Assembly: GCA_018401955.1 (NCBI GenBank)
Contig: JAGYJT010000008.1
Location: forward strand, 1-64,000
Origin: Chitinophagales bacterium
GTDB taxonomy: Bacteria; Bacteroidota; Bacteroidia; Chitinophagales; CAIOSU01
Direction of reading: 5' to 3'
Length of the DNA: 64,000 nt
Part shown: positions 16,765 to 24,156 of the stretch, piece by piece
Layout of the letters: each line of letters starts with the position of its first letter
Numbering within the stretch: position 1 is the stretch's first letter
Made by a program: the position numbers and the translations under genes
The notes under the pieces: generated by a model
Told to the model about the DNA's origin: nothing
Seen by the model: the letters and a program-made list of their open reading frames with translations, nothing else
Database searches by the model: none

Positions 16765-17724
16765 ATGCGCGCCTTCGTTACAGAGCAATACGGCAAAATG
16801 AAATTAATGGAAGTGCCCAAACCTGTACCTAAGCCAAACGAGGTATTGGTAAAGGTGTATTACACCACGGTAAACCGAACAGACAGTGGGTTTCAGCGGG
16901 GGAAGCCATATATAGTGCGTCCTTTCAGTGGGCTTACAAAACCTAAACGAAGTATACACGGTAGTGAGTTTGCAGGCGTGGTTGAGGCTATAGGTAATGC
17001 CGTTATCAATTTTAAACCTGGTGATAGCGTTTTTGGTTGGAGCGATGAGCACACTTTTGGTGCCCATGCGGAGTATATGACGTTGCCAGCTGATAGCCCT
17101 ATGGCTATAATGCCCAACAATTTTACTTTTGAGCAATCGGCGCCCCTGTTGGAAGGTGCCCATTATGCTTGGGCCGATATAAAAGCCGCCAAAGTAGTGG
17201 CTGGGCAAAGTGTATTGATTAACGGGGCAACAGGTGCTATTGGATCGGCTGCCGTGCAGCTGGTTAAATATCTGGGTGCCCGGGTAACGGCTGTATGTGC
17301 TACACCACAAATGGAACTTGTTAAATCGCTGGGAGCTGATGTGGTAATTGACTATACCAATGAAGATTTTACCCAAACTACTGACGCATTTGATTTTGTT
17401 TTTGATGCCGTAGGTAAGCGTACTTTTGGCGAGTGTAAGCGGGTATTAAAGCCCAAAGGCATTTATATTTCCACGGAATTGGGACCTTTTGTACAAAATC
17501 CATTCTTGGCGATTGTTACGCCCTTGCTAGGGAACAAAAGGTTGCTGTTCCCAATTCCAACCATCAACCAACAAGATGCGCAGTTCTTTGCCCAATTGGC
17601 AGAAGCTGGCCATTATCGTCCATTAATTGACCGCACCTACGATTTTGAGCAAATCCCAGAAGCTTTTAACTATGTGCTTACTGGGCAAAAAATAGGGAAT
17701 GTGGTAATAAAGGTTGCTGGGTAG
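16765..17724 (+). CDS. Medium-chain dehydrogenase/reductase, quinone-oxidoreductase type
   Basis: A 319-residue cytosolic oxidoreductase of the zinc-free quinone oxidoreductase branch of the MDR superfamily. The N-terminal GroES-like domain has VKVYYTTVNRTDSGFQRG and HGSEFAGVVEAIG; the Rossmann domain begins at INGATGAIGSAAVQLVK, where the A-x-G-x-x-G pattern suggests NADPH. The zinc-binding cysteines of alcohol dehydrogenases are absent. The C-terminal PEAFNYVLTGQKIGNVVIKV is typical. Substrate is unknown; relatives reduce quinones or enones. It is flanked by unrelated genes, with ~195 featureless bases separating it from the convergent KilA-N gene. Confidence 0.85.
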   Translation: MRAFVTEQYGKMKLMEVPKPVPKPNEVLVKVYYTTVNRTDSGFQRGKPYIVRPFSGLTKPKRSIHGSEFAGVVEAIGNAVINFKPGDSVFGWSDEHTFGAHAEYMTLPADSPMAIMPNNFTFEQSAPLLEGAHYAWADIKAAKVVAGQSVLINGATGAIGSAAVQLVKYLGARVTAVCATPQMELVKSLGADVVIDYTNEDFTQTTDAFDFVFDAVGKRTFGECKRVLKPKGIYISTELGPFVQNPFLAIVTPLLGNKRLLFPIPTINQQDAQFFAQLAEAGHYRPLIDRTYDFEQIPEAFNYVLTGQKIGNVVIKVAG

Positions 17725-17920
17725 TAGTGTTTGGTGGGGGGCAATATGTTTGCATAACCTATTACGGCCTTAAACATTATAGAAGCGGTATGTGCGCTGT
17801 CACTATGCAGCAAGTATAGCATATCCTCATCTATCAAGTTCTGATGGAGGGACACTTATCTCAAAAAAAACGCAGAAATTGAGGGTTAATGGTTGGAACT
17901 GTGTTAGAGTTATATTGCCG

Positions 17921-18748
17921 CTATTGTTTGAGCTTTTTCAGACCCTTGTTACTAATTAAGGATTTCATTTGGCTTATTGCAATTTTGTTAAGCTGCACCA
18001 ACCTATCGCTTTGGTTTTGCCCCTGAAGTATCAAAACAGCGTTGATGCTTTCAAGATTTGAAAGAACAACCAACTGTTCTAAGGTTGCTTGGTCTCGAAT
18101 GTTGCCTTTATCCTCTGGGTTTGCGCTGCGCCAATCGGCAGCGGTTACACCAAACAAAGCAAGATTTAGCACATCTGCTTCGTTAGCATAAATTTGATTG
18201 ACTTTAGACTTAAGGATTACTGCAGGTATTAGCTTCTCCTTTATGGCATCGGTGTGTATTTTGTAATTGATTTTTGAGAGGGTACGCTGAAGGTCCCACT
18301 CTTGGTTTAGCTTATCTTGTTCCGCTTCTTTAAGGCGCTGAAATTCTTTGATTAGATAAAACTTGAATTCAGCGCTTAGCCAGGTTGCAAACTCAAAGGC
18401 TATGTCCTTATGTGCATAAGTACCTCCATATCTACCTGCCTTTGATGAAATCCCTACAGCGTTGGTCAGCTCTATCCATCTTTTTGCTGTTAAGGAGAAG
18501 CTGTTTGACCCGGCCTGAATTTTAATTCCATCGAATTCGATGGAATTAAAATTAGGGTTGTGAAAAGTTTCCCATAACCCTATAAACTCAATAGTGCTTC
18601 TGTTTCTGAGCCAGTTCTGTATTAAATAATCACTACGCTCGTTATCCTGATATCGGGCAATATCAGTTAAGCTTATATAATCCTCACCTTTATCAGATGA
18701 TAGGGTTACTAAGGTTCCTTGAATATTTAGCTTAGTTTGTTTAGCCAT
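17921..18748 (-). CDS. KilA-N domain protein
   Basis: A 275-residue protein with an N-terminal KilA-N domain (residues ~15-130: DYISLTDIARYQ, IQNWLRNRSTIEFIGLWE, SGRYGGTYAHKDIAFEFATW). This DNA-binding fold is common in phages and large DNA viruses. The second half is helical and ends KGLKKLKQ, with a segment resembling an ORF6N/Bro-like partner region. It sits 31 bases behind the GNAT gene on the same strand but has lower GC content. No phage structural or integration genes accompany it, so it is an orphan accessory gene. Such stand-alone KilA-N proteins are frequent in Bacteroidota; their role is unknown. Its coding sequence contains a 36-bp perfect palindrome at 18518-18553. Confidence 0.85.
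   Translation of the reverse strand: MAKQTKLNIQGTLVTLSSDKGEDYISLTDIARYQDNERSDYLIQNWLRNRSTIEFIGLWETFHNPNFNSIEFDGIKIQAGSNSFSLTAKRWIELTNAVGISSKAGRYGGTYAHKDIAFEFATWLSAEFKFYLIKEFQRLKEAEQDKLNQEWDLQRTLSKINYKIHTDAIKEKLIPAVILKSKVNQIYANEADVLNLALFGVTAADWRSANPEDKGNIRDQATLEQLVVLSNLESINAVLILQGQNQSDRLVQLNKIAISQMKSLISNKGLKKLKQ
18518..18553. repeat. 36-bp perfect palindrome inside the KilA-N gene
   Basis: The half-site AATTTTAATTCCATCGAA at 18518-18535 is followed directly by its exact reverse complement at 18536-18553, with no spacer. It falls in codons for NFNSIEFDGIKI of the KilA-N protein. Confidence 0.95.
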
Positions 18749-18779
18749 TGGCGTTATCTATTAGCGTTTAACAACAACT

Positions 18780-19703
18780 TTACCCCAGCAACTTCTTCAA
18801 CTTCAACAACTTACTGCGCTCGTGGGTGATATGGTGGTAGGGGGTGAGGGTGCCACCAAAAGCACTGAAAAATCTTTCGATGGCGGGTATCATGCTACCT
18901 TCAAAATTAAACGCCAAACCCTTCTCGGTAGCTAATTGTATGCCTTGCCAAAGTAATAGGCTCATGGCGCCGCTGTTGTTATATCGCGGGTCGGCAGCGC
19001 CCAGCAGGTAATACATGGTTTCATGGTCCCAAACAAGTAGAATAGCGGCATGTAAGTGGTTTTGTTCGTCATGGGCTTCAAACATTTGCCCCCAGTTATT
19101 AGTATCGATAGTATGGTAAGTCCCTCCCACAAATGGCAATCCAAAGGGCAAGCTTTGCTTCTTGTGCTGATATGAGGCCTTTTTTAGCTCAAACAAGGCA
19201 TTGATAGATGAGGCTACTGAAATGGTTAGTTGTTTTTCAGCCTTCCGTACCTCTCTGCGCACGTTATCCTTAAAATCGGTAAAAGTGGTTTCATTATCAG
19301 TCAGCCTATTCAAGATGTAGGTATACCGGGTGGTTTGGTTTAAATCGGCCCAAAAAAATGGCAGTCCATTGGTGAGTGCCGGTGTACATTTAATGTCAAG
19401 TGAGGCATAATCGGGCAGTAGCCTAATTAGCTCCTGCAATACTTGTTTTTCGTGTGCAATGCGGCTGGCGGTTTTCTGTCCTTCAGGATAAAAAATTACC
19501 GGCCCAAGGTAAGGCGTTAGGTACGGTTGGGTAATGCGCTTAAGGCCCGCTTGCTCCACTATGGGCAATGGCCAAAGGCCCCAAACATCAGTGCCTTTTT
19601 GGTAAACAACGGCCTCCCACTGGCATACTGCATCCAACCACTCGGGGCGGTGGAACAGCGGTAGCGGATGTTTGGAAGCCCATTGGCGGTATGTATCTTT
19701 CAT
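18780..19703 (-). CDS. GNAT-fold acyltransferase, FemAB/peptidoglycan-bridge type
   Basis: A 307-residue protein resembling the long GNAT/FemAB-like family found beside polysaccharide genes. Marks are the N-terminal HPLPLFHRPEWLDAV pattern, KDNVRREVRKAEKQ (basic helix), and FEAHDEQNHLHAAILLVWDH followed by YYLLGAADPRYNNSGAMSLL and FNFEGSMIPAIERFFSAFGG, which is the usual acyltransferase core. It probably adds an acyl or aminoacyl group to a glycan or sugar nucleotide. The ATG at 19703 lies 5 bases after the stop of the preceding GNAT gene; the frame is open to 19742 but that would overlap the previous gene. It is the third gene of the 21831-18780 operon. Confidence 0.72.
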   Translation of the reverse strand: MKDTYRQWASKHPLPLFHRPEWLDAVCQWEAVVYQKGTDVWGLWPLPIVEQAGLKRITQPYLTPYLGPVIFYPEGQKTASRIAHEKQVLQELIRLLPDYASLDIKCTPALTNGLPFFWADLNQTTRYTYILNRLTDNETTFTDFKDNVRREVRKAEKQLTISVASSINALFELKKASYQHKKQSLPFGLPFVGGTYHTIDTNNWGQMFEAHDEQNHLHAAILLVWDHETMYYLLGAADPRYNNSGAMSLLLWQGIQLATEKGLAFNFEGSMIPAIERFFSAFGGTLTPYHHITHERSKLLKLKKLLG

Positions 19704-19708
19704 GGGTA

Positions 19709-20794
19709 TTAGGTAAAGGCTTGGTCGCCATCGCCATCGCAAATGTTGGGTTTTGCGCCCATTTTTACATATTGGCTAATTGGCACCGAAGCAAAATACT
19801 CCCTTCGGATGGATTTAACAAAGATATAAGGACGCTTATGTTGTGCAAAATATTGCGTCAGCCCCGGGTGAAAGGTGGTTAGCATCTCCAATTGCTCGTT
19901 AACCATTAAGCTAGTAATCGCTTTGGCAAGGGTATCAACATAAGCATCTTCAACAAAAACATATGGTGTTTTCAAATGTCCATCGCGTATGGAAAGCATG
20001 GCGTAGCCCACTATTTTGCCCTTAGCATCTTTTAAAAGCCATTGCACAAAATCAAACCGCTTAGCCAATGAAGAGAAATAGTAGCGTTTGCTTTCATTAT
20101 CTGGCTTGTCGCTGCGTATCCACGGGTGTTGGGTTATCCAATTAAGATCGTTTTTATCCCTTTTAAAAAGCAACTTGGATAAGTAAGGTTGAATAAAAGC
20201 ATCAGTTTTGTCGTCCACAAATGTAATCACCTCAACGTTTTTAGGTAATGCTTCGTCTTGTATTGGAACCGTGAGGTTTAATATTGCGTCTGCCAAATTA
20301 AACATAGGTTTTAATGGCGCCAACGCTGGTTTCTTCTTGATTAATATTGATGCTGTATTGGCGCGCAAATATGCCCTTACGCCAGTAAGGTATAAATCGC
20401 CTTTAAAATTGCCCGTGCTAAAGTGAAGGGTTTTTGAAGCTACCACGGGGTCTGCACCCAAAATATGGCCACCCCAATCTGCTAGGCAGCGGTTAACCAA
20501 TTTTTTGGCAATACCTTGGCCACGCAGGGCAGGGTTTACCCATACACAACTAAACCAGCATACGGGTATTGCTTCATCACCATCAAAAAGCCTGTCGCAA
20601 AGTACCATGCGGTAGCCTTCTACTTGGTTGTTAAGCCAAGCGATGTACATGATAGGCTTTTCGGGTATCAGCCTAGGGTTGTGCAGGTGCGATAAAGCCC
20701 TGAGCTTGCTTACCGGTAGATGTTTTAAGGTGCTAAACTGCTCGCTTTGGGTAAAAGCAACTAGTTGCGCGGCAGTGTATGCAACAATTTCCAT
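19709..20794 (-). CDS. GNAT family N-acetyltransferase
   Basis: A 361-residue protein with a recognisable acetyl-CoA site: FSCVWVNPALRGQGIAKKLV (residues ~81-100), the R/Q-x-x-G-x-G/A loop of GNAT enzymes. The C-terminal half, with a second acyltransferase-like region (KGKIVGYAMLSIRDGHLKTP), suggests a double-GNAT layout. Its ATG at 20794 overlaps the TAA of the deacetylase gene by one base (TAATG), so the two are probably translationally coupled. Together with the adjacent deacetylase and second GNAT protein it is likely to modify a surface glycan; the exact acceptor is unknown. Confidence 0.75.
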   Translation of the reverse strand: MEIVAYTAAQLVAFTQSEQFSTLKHLPVSKLRALSHLHNPRLIPEKPIMYIAWLNNQVEGYRMVLCDRLFDGDEAIPVCWFSCVWVNPALRGQGIAKKLVNRCLADWGGHILGADPVVASKTLHFSTGNFKGDLYLTGVRAYLRANTASILIKKKPALAPLKPMFNLADAILNLTVPIQDEALPKNVEVITFVDDKTDAFIQPYLSKLLFKRDKNDLNWITQHPWIRSDKPDNESKRYYFSSLAKRFDFVQWLLKDAKGKIVGYAMLSIRDGHLKTPYVFVEDAYVDTLAKAITSLMVNEQLEMLTTFHPGLTQYFAQHKRPYIFVKSIRREYFASVPISQYVKMGAKPNICDGDGDQAFT

Positions 20795-21831
20795 TACTTG
20801 CGCTTTACCCGGTTGATACCGAACATTTGCTGAATGGCACTAGCAGCGTAGGCGGCTTTTACTGATTGTAAGGCCGTTAATTCAGTACCATCCATGGCAA
20901 TGCGCTGCAAATGCTTCGGGTGACTATCGGTTTTAAGGCCTGCGGTACCAAAGGTGAGGTCTACCAGTGGCTTTTCTTTGTTGTATAGTTCATCAAAAAA
21001 ATCGTTGCTTACGCCGTGGTCGGTAAAGGGGAAGGCAAAAACCTTATAAGGAACCTTTAATACCTCTTGCACATATTGCAGGCTTTCTTTGGTTTGGTCA
21101 AGCTGCTCTTCTAGTTCCAGCTTTTGGTATTGGGGGTGGTCAATACTATGTGCACCGATGGTAAAGCCATCATCAATCAGCTTCAATATTTGCGATTTAC
21201 TCATATAAGGCTTTTGCTTGCGCACAAAGGTACCAAAGTCAATTTCAAACACATCGGCTACTTGGTTGATAACAAATTGATGCTCGTAAGTGAGGTTTTT
21301 TAATAAATTTACTATCGTATTCGCATTTTTTAAGCTAGGCGCACCTTCTGGCATAAGATTTCTTATAGCCTTAAGCTCGTTTTTACTTACCTCGTTTTGC
21401 TCTATATGGTCAAGGATAAGCGAAACCTTGAATCTATAAAACAAGCCTCTATTGTCAACAAATCCGCTATTAATAAAAAATGTGGCGGGTATGCCCTTGC
21501 GAGAAAGGATGGGTGCAATCACCTCGGCGCACTCGCGCAAGCCGTCGTCAAAAGTTATATGAAAAGAGGGCTTATCAAGTTGGTTTGCTTGTCCATTAAC
21601 ATCAATAAGCTGCTGCAGCGAAATGGGTTTGAAATTTTTGAGCAGTGAATCTAGGTCTTTTTCAAATGATTTGGTGCCAACATGCTTGTATAAATGGTTT
21701 ATATGGGCTAGCCTCTCATTGCTAACCACGTGGTAAAACGGCAGAATAAGCTGCTTGCCCGTAATGGCAACCAATCTTGTTACTGATAATTGTCGGCCTA
21801 CATGGCCGATTATTCTTTTTAATGAATGCAT
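20794..21831 (-). CDS. Polysaccharide deacetylase family protein (NodB fold)
   Basis: A carbohydrate esterase family 4-like protein of 345 residues. Metal and catalytic motifs are visible: HITFDDGLRE (Asp95-Asp96 of the TFDD motif) and GAHSIDHPQY (His228 and His232). An insertion of ~65 residues separates the two motifs (GLFYRFKVSLILDHIE onward), a layout seen in capsule-associated members. The frame is open to an ATG at 21939, but a good promoter (21892-21918) lies inside that extension, so I use the ATG at 21831; an ATG at 21858 is the alternative. It heads an operon with two GNAT acyltransferase genes and is divergent from a flippase, which points to glycan modification before export. Confidence 0.8.
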   Translation of the reverse strand: MHSLKRIIGHVGRQLSVTRLVAITGKQLILPFYHVVSNERLAHINHLYKHVGTKSFEKDLDSLLKNFKPISLQQLIDVNGQANQLDKPSFHITFDDGLRECAEVIAPILSRKGIPATFFINSGFVDNRGLFYRFKVSLILDHIEQNEVSKNELKAIRNLMPEGAPSLKNANTIVNLLKNLTYEHQFVINQVADVFEIDFGTFVRKQKPYMSKSQILKLIDDGFTIGAHSIDHPQYQKLELEEQLDQTKESLQYVQEVLKVPYKVFAFPFTDHGVSNDFFDELYNKEKPLVDLTFGTAGLKTDSHPKHLQRIAMDGTELTALQSVKAAYAASAIQQMFGINRVKRK

Positions 21832-21839
21832 TTTAAAGG

Positions 21840-21857
21840 TGTTGCCTTTTGGCAACA
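21840..21857 (-). promoter_or_regulatory. Hairpin in the leader of the deacetylase operon
   Basis: TGTTGCC and GGCAACA form a perfect 7-bp stem with a 4-base loop, 8 bases upstream of the ATG at 21831 and downstream of the predicted promoter. It would sit over the ribosome landing zone and also covers the alternative ATG at 21858. Confidence 0.45.
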
Positions 21858-21891
21858 TTTTTATGAAAATATGCACATCCACTGTACCAAA

Positions 21892-21918
21892 CAAATGTAT
21901 AAAAATATCATAACACAA
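21892..21918 (-). promoter_or_regulatory. Promoter of the deacetylase-GNAT operon
   Basis: On the minus strand TTG (21918-21916), a 16-base spacer and TACATTTG (21899-21892) fit the Bacteroidota consensus. The predicted transcription start is near 21885, downstream of the ATG at 21939, which argues against that start codon. Confidence 0.58.
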
Positions 21919-21995
21919 GAACGTGACTAACACTATCATTTCTAGTTAAACGCTTTTTGTTGTTAATTTGGATACTCGAAACAGCGAGATACCTA

Positions 21996-23456
21996 TTGAA
22001 CCCACTCAAAAAACTTGCAGGCCAAACGGCTTTATACGGTGTAAGCAGCATTTTGGGCCGCTCGCTCAACTATTTGCTAGTGCCATTGTACACCTCGCAA
22101 TTTTTGCCTGAGGCTTTTGGAGTATACACCGAGCTTTATGCATATGTAGGTTTTTTAGTGGTGTTGCTTACCTATGGCATGGAGACCGCACTTTTTCGGT
22201 TTTCTAATCAAGAGCCAGAGAACAAGCAGATATATAGCTCAGCGTTGTTTTCGTTTTTAGTTACTTCTGTGGCATTTGCAGTGTTGTTTACCGTGGCATC
22301 GGGCCCAATTGCTGCGGCCATGGAGTACCACAATCACCCTGAGTATATTACCTGGTTTGCTTGGATATTGGCATTGGATGCGCTCTCTGCTTTACCTTTT
22401 GCCAAGTTAAGGCTTGATAACAAACCTCTTAACTTTGCGGTGGTGAGGTTGATAAATATTGGCATCAACGTTGGCATCAACCTCTTTTTTCTATACTTTG
22501 CCAAACCTGCATACGATATTGGCGAAACCACCTGGCTGGCATCGTGCTATAACCCTGAGATTGGCATTGGATATATTTTTATCGCTAACCTAGCGGCCAG
22601 CATAGTTACCTTTTTGCTGTTGTTGCCCCAATATAAAGACCTAGGCAAGGGGTTTGATACTGATACTTGGAAACGGATGTTACGCTACGGTTTGCCGCTG
22701 GTAGTGGTGGGTTTTGCGGGCATCATCAACGAAACACTCGATAGGGCATTGATGAAATACCTTTTGCCCTTTGACCATGATACCAATATGTATGAATTGG
22801 GCATCTATGGAGCCAACTATAAGCTGGCCATGCTAATGACCATATTTATACAAGCATATCGCTATGCAGCCGAGCCTTTCTTTTTTTCGCAAGCTAAAGA
22901 GCAGGATAGTAAGCTACTGTTTGCAAAGGTGCTTAATTATTTTGCGATAGCTGGCGCTGTTATTTTTCTGCTGGTAACCTTGTTTATTGATGTATTTAAG
23001 TGGTTCATTCGCAACCCTGAGTTTCATGAAGGCTTAAATGTGGTGCCTATACTGCTGATGGCGAATTTGTTCTTTGGGCTATACATCAGCCTATCCATTT
23101 GGTATAAGCTGAGCGACAAAACGGGCCTCGGCGGATGGGTGGCACTTAGTGCGGCTGCGCTTACCATTGCCTTAAATGTTTGGTGGATACCTATATATGG
23201 TTACACAGGTTCTGCTTGGGCTACCTTAATCGTTTATGTTTACTTGGCGGTTGTCTCTTTGGTATTGGGCAACAAGTATTACCCGGTGCCTTATCAGGTG
23301 GGGCGCATAGCAATGTATATACTCATTGCTATGGGTATTTACTTTTTGGATGGCTACTTTACTGATTCGTTGCCTTTCAACCCTTACCTCACTAAGAGCG
23401 GATATCTGCTGGGTTACTTGGCGTTTACTTATTTTATTGAGCGTAGGCTAAAGTAG
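21996..23456 (+). CDS. Oligosaccharide flippase family membrane protein (Wzx-like)
   Basis: A multi-pass membrane protein of 486 residues with about 14 predicted helices, of the polysaccharide biosynthesis/MVF flippase type. The N-terminus LAGQTALYGVSSILGRSLNY and the following LLVPLYTSQFLPEAFGVYT are typical of Wzx-like transporters, which move lipid-linked oligosaccharides across the inner membrane. I start at the TTG at 21996, giving MNPLKKLAG, a common beginning in this family; the frame extends to another TTG at 21957. No ATG is available. It is divergent from the deacetylase/GNAT operon, supporting a shared glycan pathway. It ends 5 bases before the convergent rnhB. Confidence 0.82.
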   Translation: MNPLKKLAGQTALYGVSSILGRSLNYLLVPLYTSQFLPEAFGVYTELYAYVGFLVVLLTYGMETALFRFSNQEPENKQIYSSALFSFLVTSVAFAVLFTVASGPIAAAMEYHNHPEYITWFAWILALDALSALPFAKLRLDNKPLNFAVVRLINIGINVGINLFFLYFAKPAYDIGETTWLASCYNPEIGIGYIFIANLAASIVTFLLLLPQYKDLGKGFDTDTWKRMLRYGLPLVVVGFAGIINETLDRALMKYLLPFDHDTNMYELGIYGANYKLAMLMTIFIQAYRYAAEPFFFSQAKEQDSKLLFAKVLNYFAIAGAVIFLLVTLFIDVFKWFIRNPEFHEGLNVVPILLMANLFFGLYISLSIWYKLSDKTGLGGWVALSAAALTIALNVWWIPIYGYTGSAWATLIVYVYLAVVSLVLGNKYYPVPYQVGRIAMYILIAMGIYFLDGYFTDSLPFNPYLTKSGYLLGYLAFTYFIERRLK

Positions 23457-23461
23457 CACCG

Positions 23462-24070
23462 CTAATCGTTTTCAAACAGCTCACCCTGCGGTGGCAGTGG
23501 CAATAATCTAAATGATTTTCGGTGCAGCTCGCAACTACCGTGCTCCATTATGGCGGCGCGGTGTGCCTTGGTAGGGTAGCCTTTGTTATTGCGCCATTGG
23601 TAGTACGGGTATTTTAGGTGCTCGGCCTCCATGTACTCATCCCTGTAAGTTTTAGCCAGTACCGATGCAGCAGCTATGTTGGCAAACTTGCTGTCTCCTT
23701 TTATGATGCACTCGTGAGGGACGTCTTGATACTTTTTAAACCTGTTGCCGTCAATTACCAAAAGCTCTGGGCGGGTTTTCAATTGATCCAATGCCCGGTG
23801 CATGGCTAAAAAGGAGGCGTTCAATATATTGATTTCGTCAATCTCGGTAGGCCAAACAAACCCCACGGCCCATGCCATTGCTTTATCTTCAATAATAGTG
23901 CGCAGCGTGTTTCGGTTGGCTTCCGTCATCTGCTTACTGTCGTTTAGCAATGGGTGCTTAAATCGTTTAGGTAGTATTACAGCGGCTGCTACTACAGGCC
24001 CCGCTAGGCAGCCCCTGCCTGCCTCATCGCAGCCGGCCTCAATTAGTTTGTTTTGAAAATATGCTTGCAC
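23462..24070 (-). CDS. rnhB: Ribonuclease HII
   Basis: A 202-residue RNase HII, which removes ribonucleotides from DNA and RNA primers. The catalytic acidic residues are in place: Asp15 and Glu16 in CDEAGRG, Asp107 in VIDGNRF and Asp126 in KGDSKFANIAAASVLAK. The HRKSF near the C-terminus is also conserved. The start is a GTG at 24070; no ATG is available upstream in frame. A TATTTTG -7-like element lies between the start and the strong terminator at 24099-24134, so the gene probably has its own promoter. Confidence 0.93.
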   Translation of the reverse strand: MQAYFQNKLIEAGCDEAGRGCLAGPVVAAAVILPKRFKHPLLNDSKQMTEANRNTLRTIIEDKAMAWAVGFVWPTEIDEINILNASFLAMHRALDQLKTRPELLVIDGNRFKKYQDVPHECIIKGDSKFANIAAASVLAKTYRDEYMEAEHLKYPYYQWRNNKGYPTKAHRAAIMEHGSCELHRKSFRLLPLPPQGELFEND

Positions 24071-24098
24071 CGCATGAAATTACAAAATGCCACAAAAT

Positions 24099-24134
24099 AG
24101 CGAGGGGCGTTTTATCAAAAAAACGCCCCTCGCT
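24099..24134 (-). terminator. Intrinsic terminator after the SprB-repeat adhesin gene
   Basis: A perfect 15-bp stem (AGCGAGGGGCGTTTT at 24099-24113 with its complement at 24120-24134) and 6-base loop lies 22 bases after the stop of the 28383 gene. The stem ends in a T/A run on both strands. It insulates rnhB. Confidence 0.85.
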
Positions 24135-24156
24135 TATAATCATCTATGTGCTTAGT

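Noticed and set aside
17921-18748. KilA-N gene considered as sign of a prophage
   Set aside because: No integrase, structural or lysis genes accompany it; single KilA-N genes are common in Bacteroidota.
21832-21939. N-terminal extension of the deacetylase from the ATG at 21939
   Set aside because: The predicted promoter and transcription start lie inside it.
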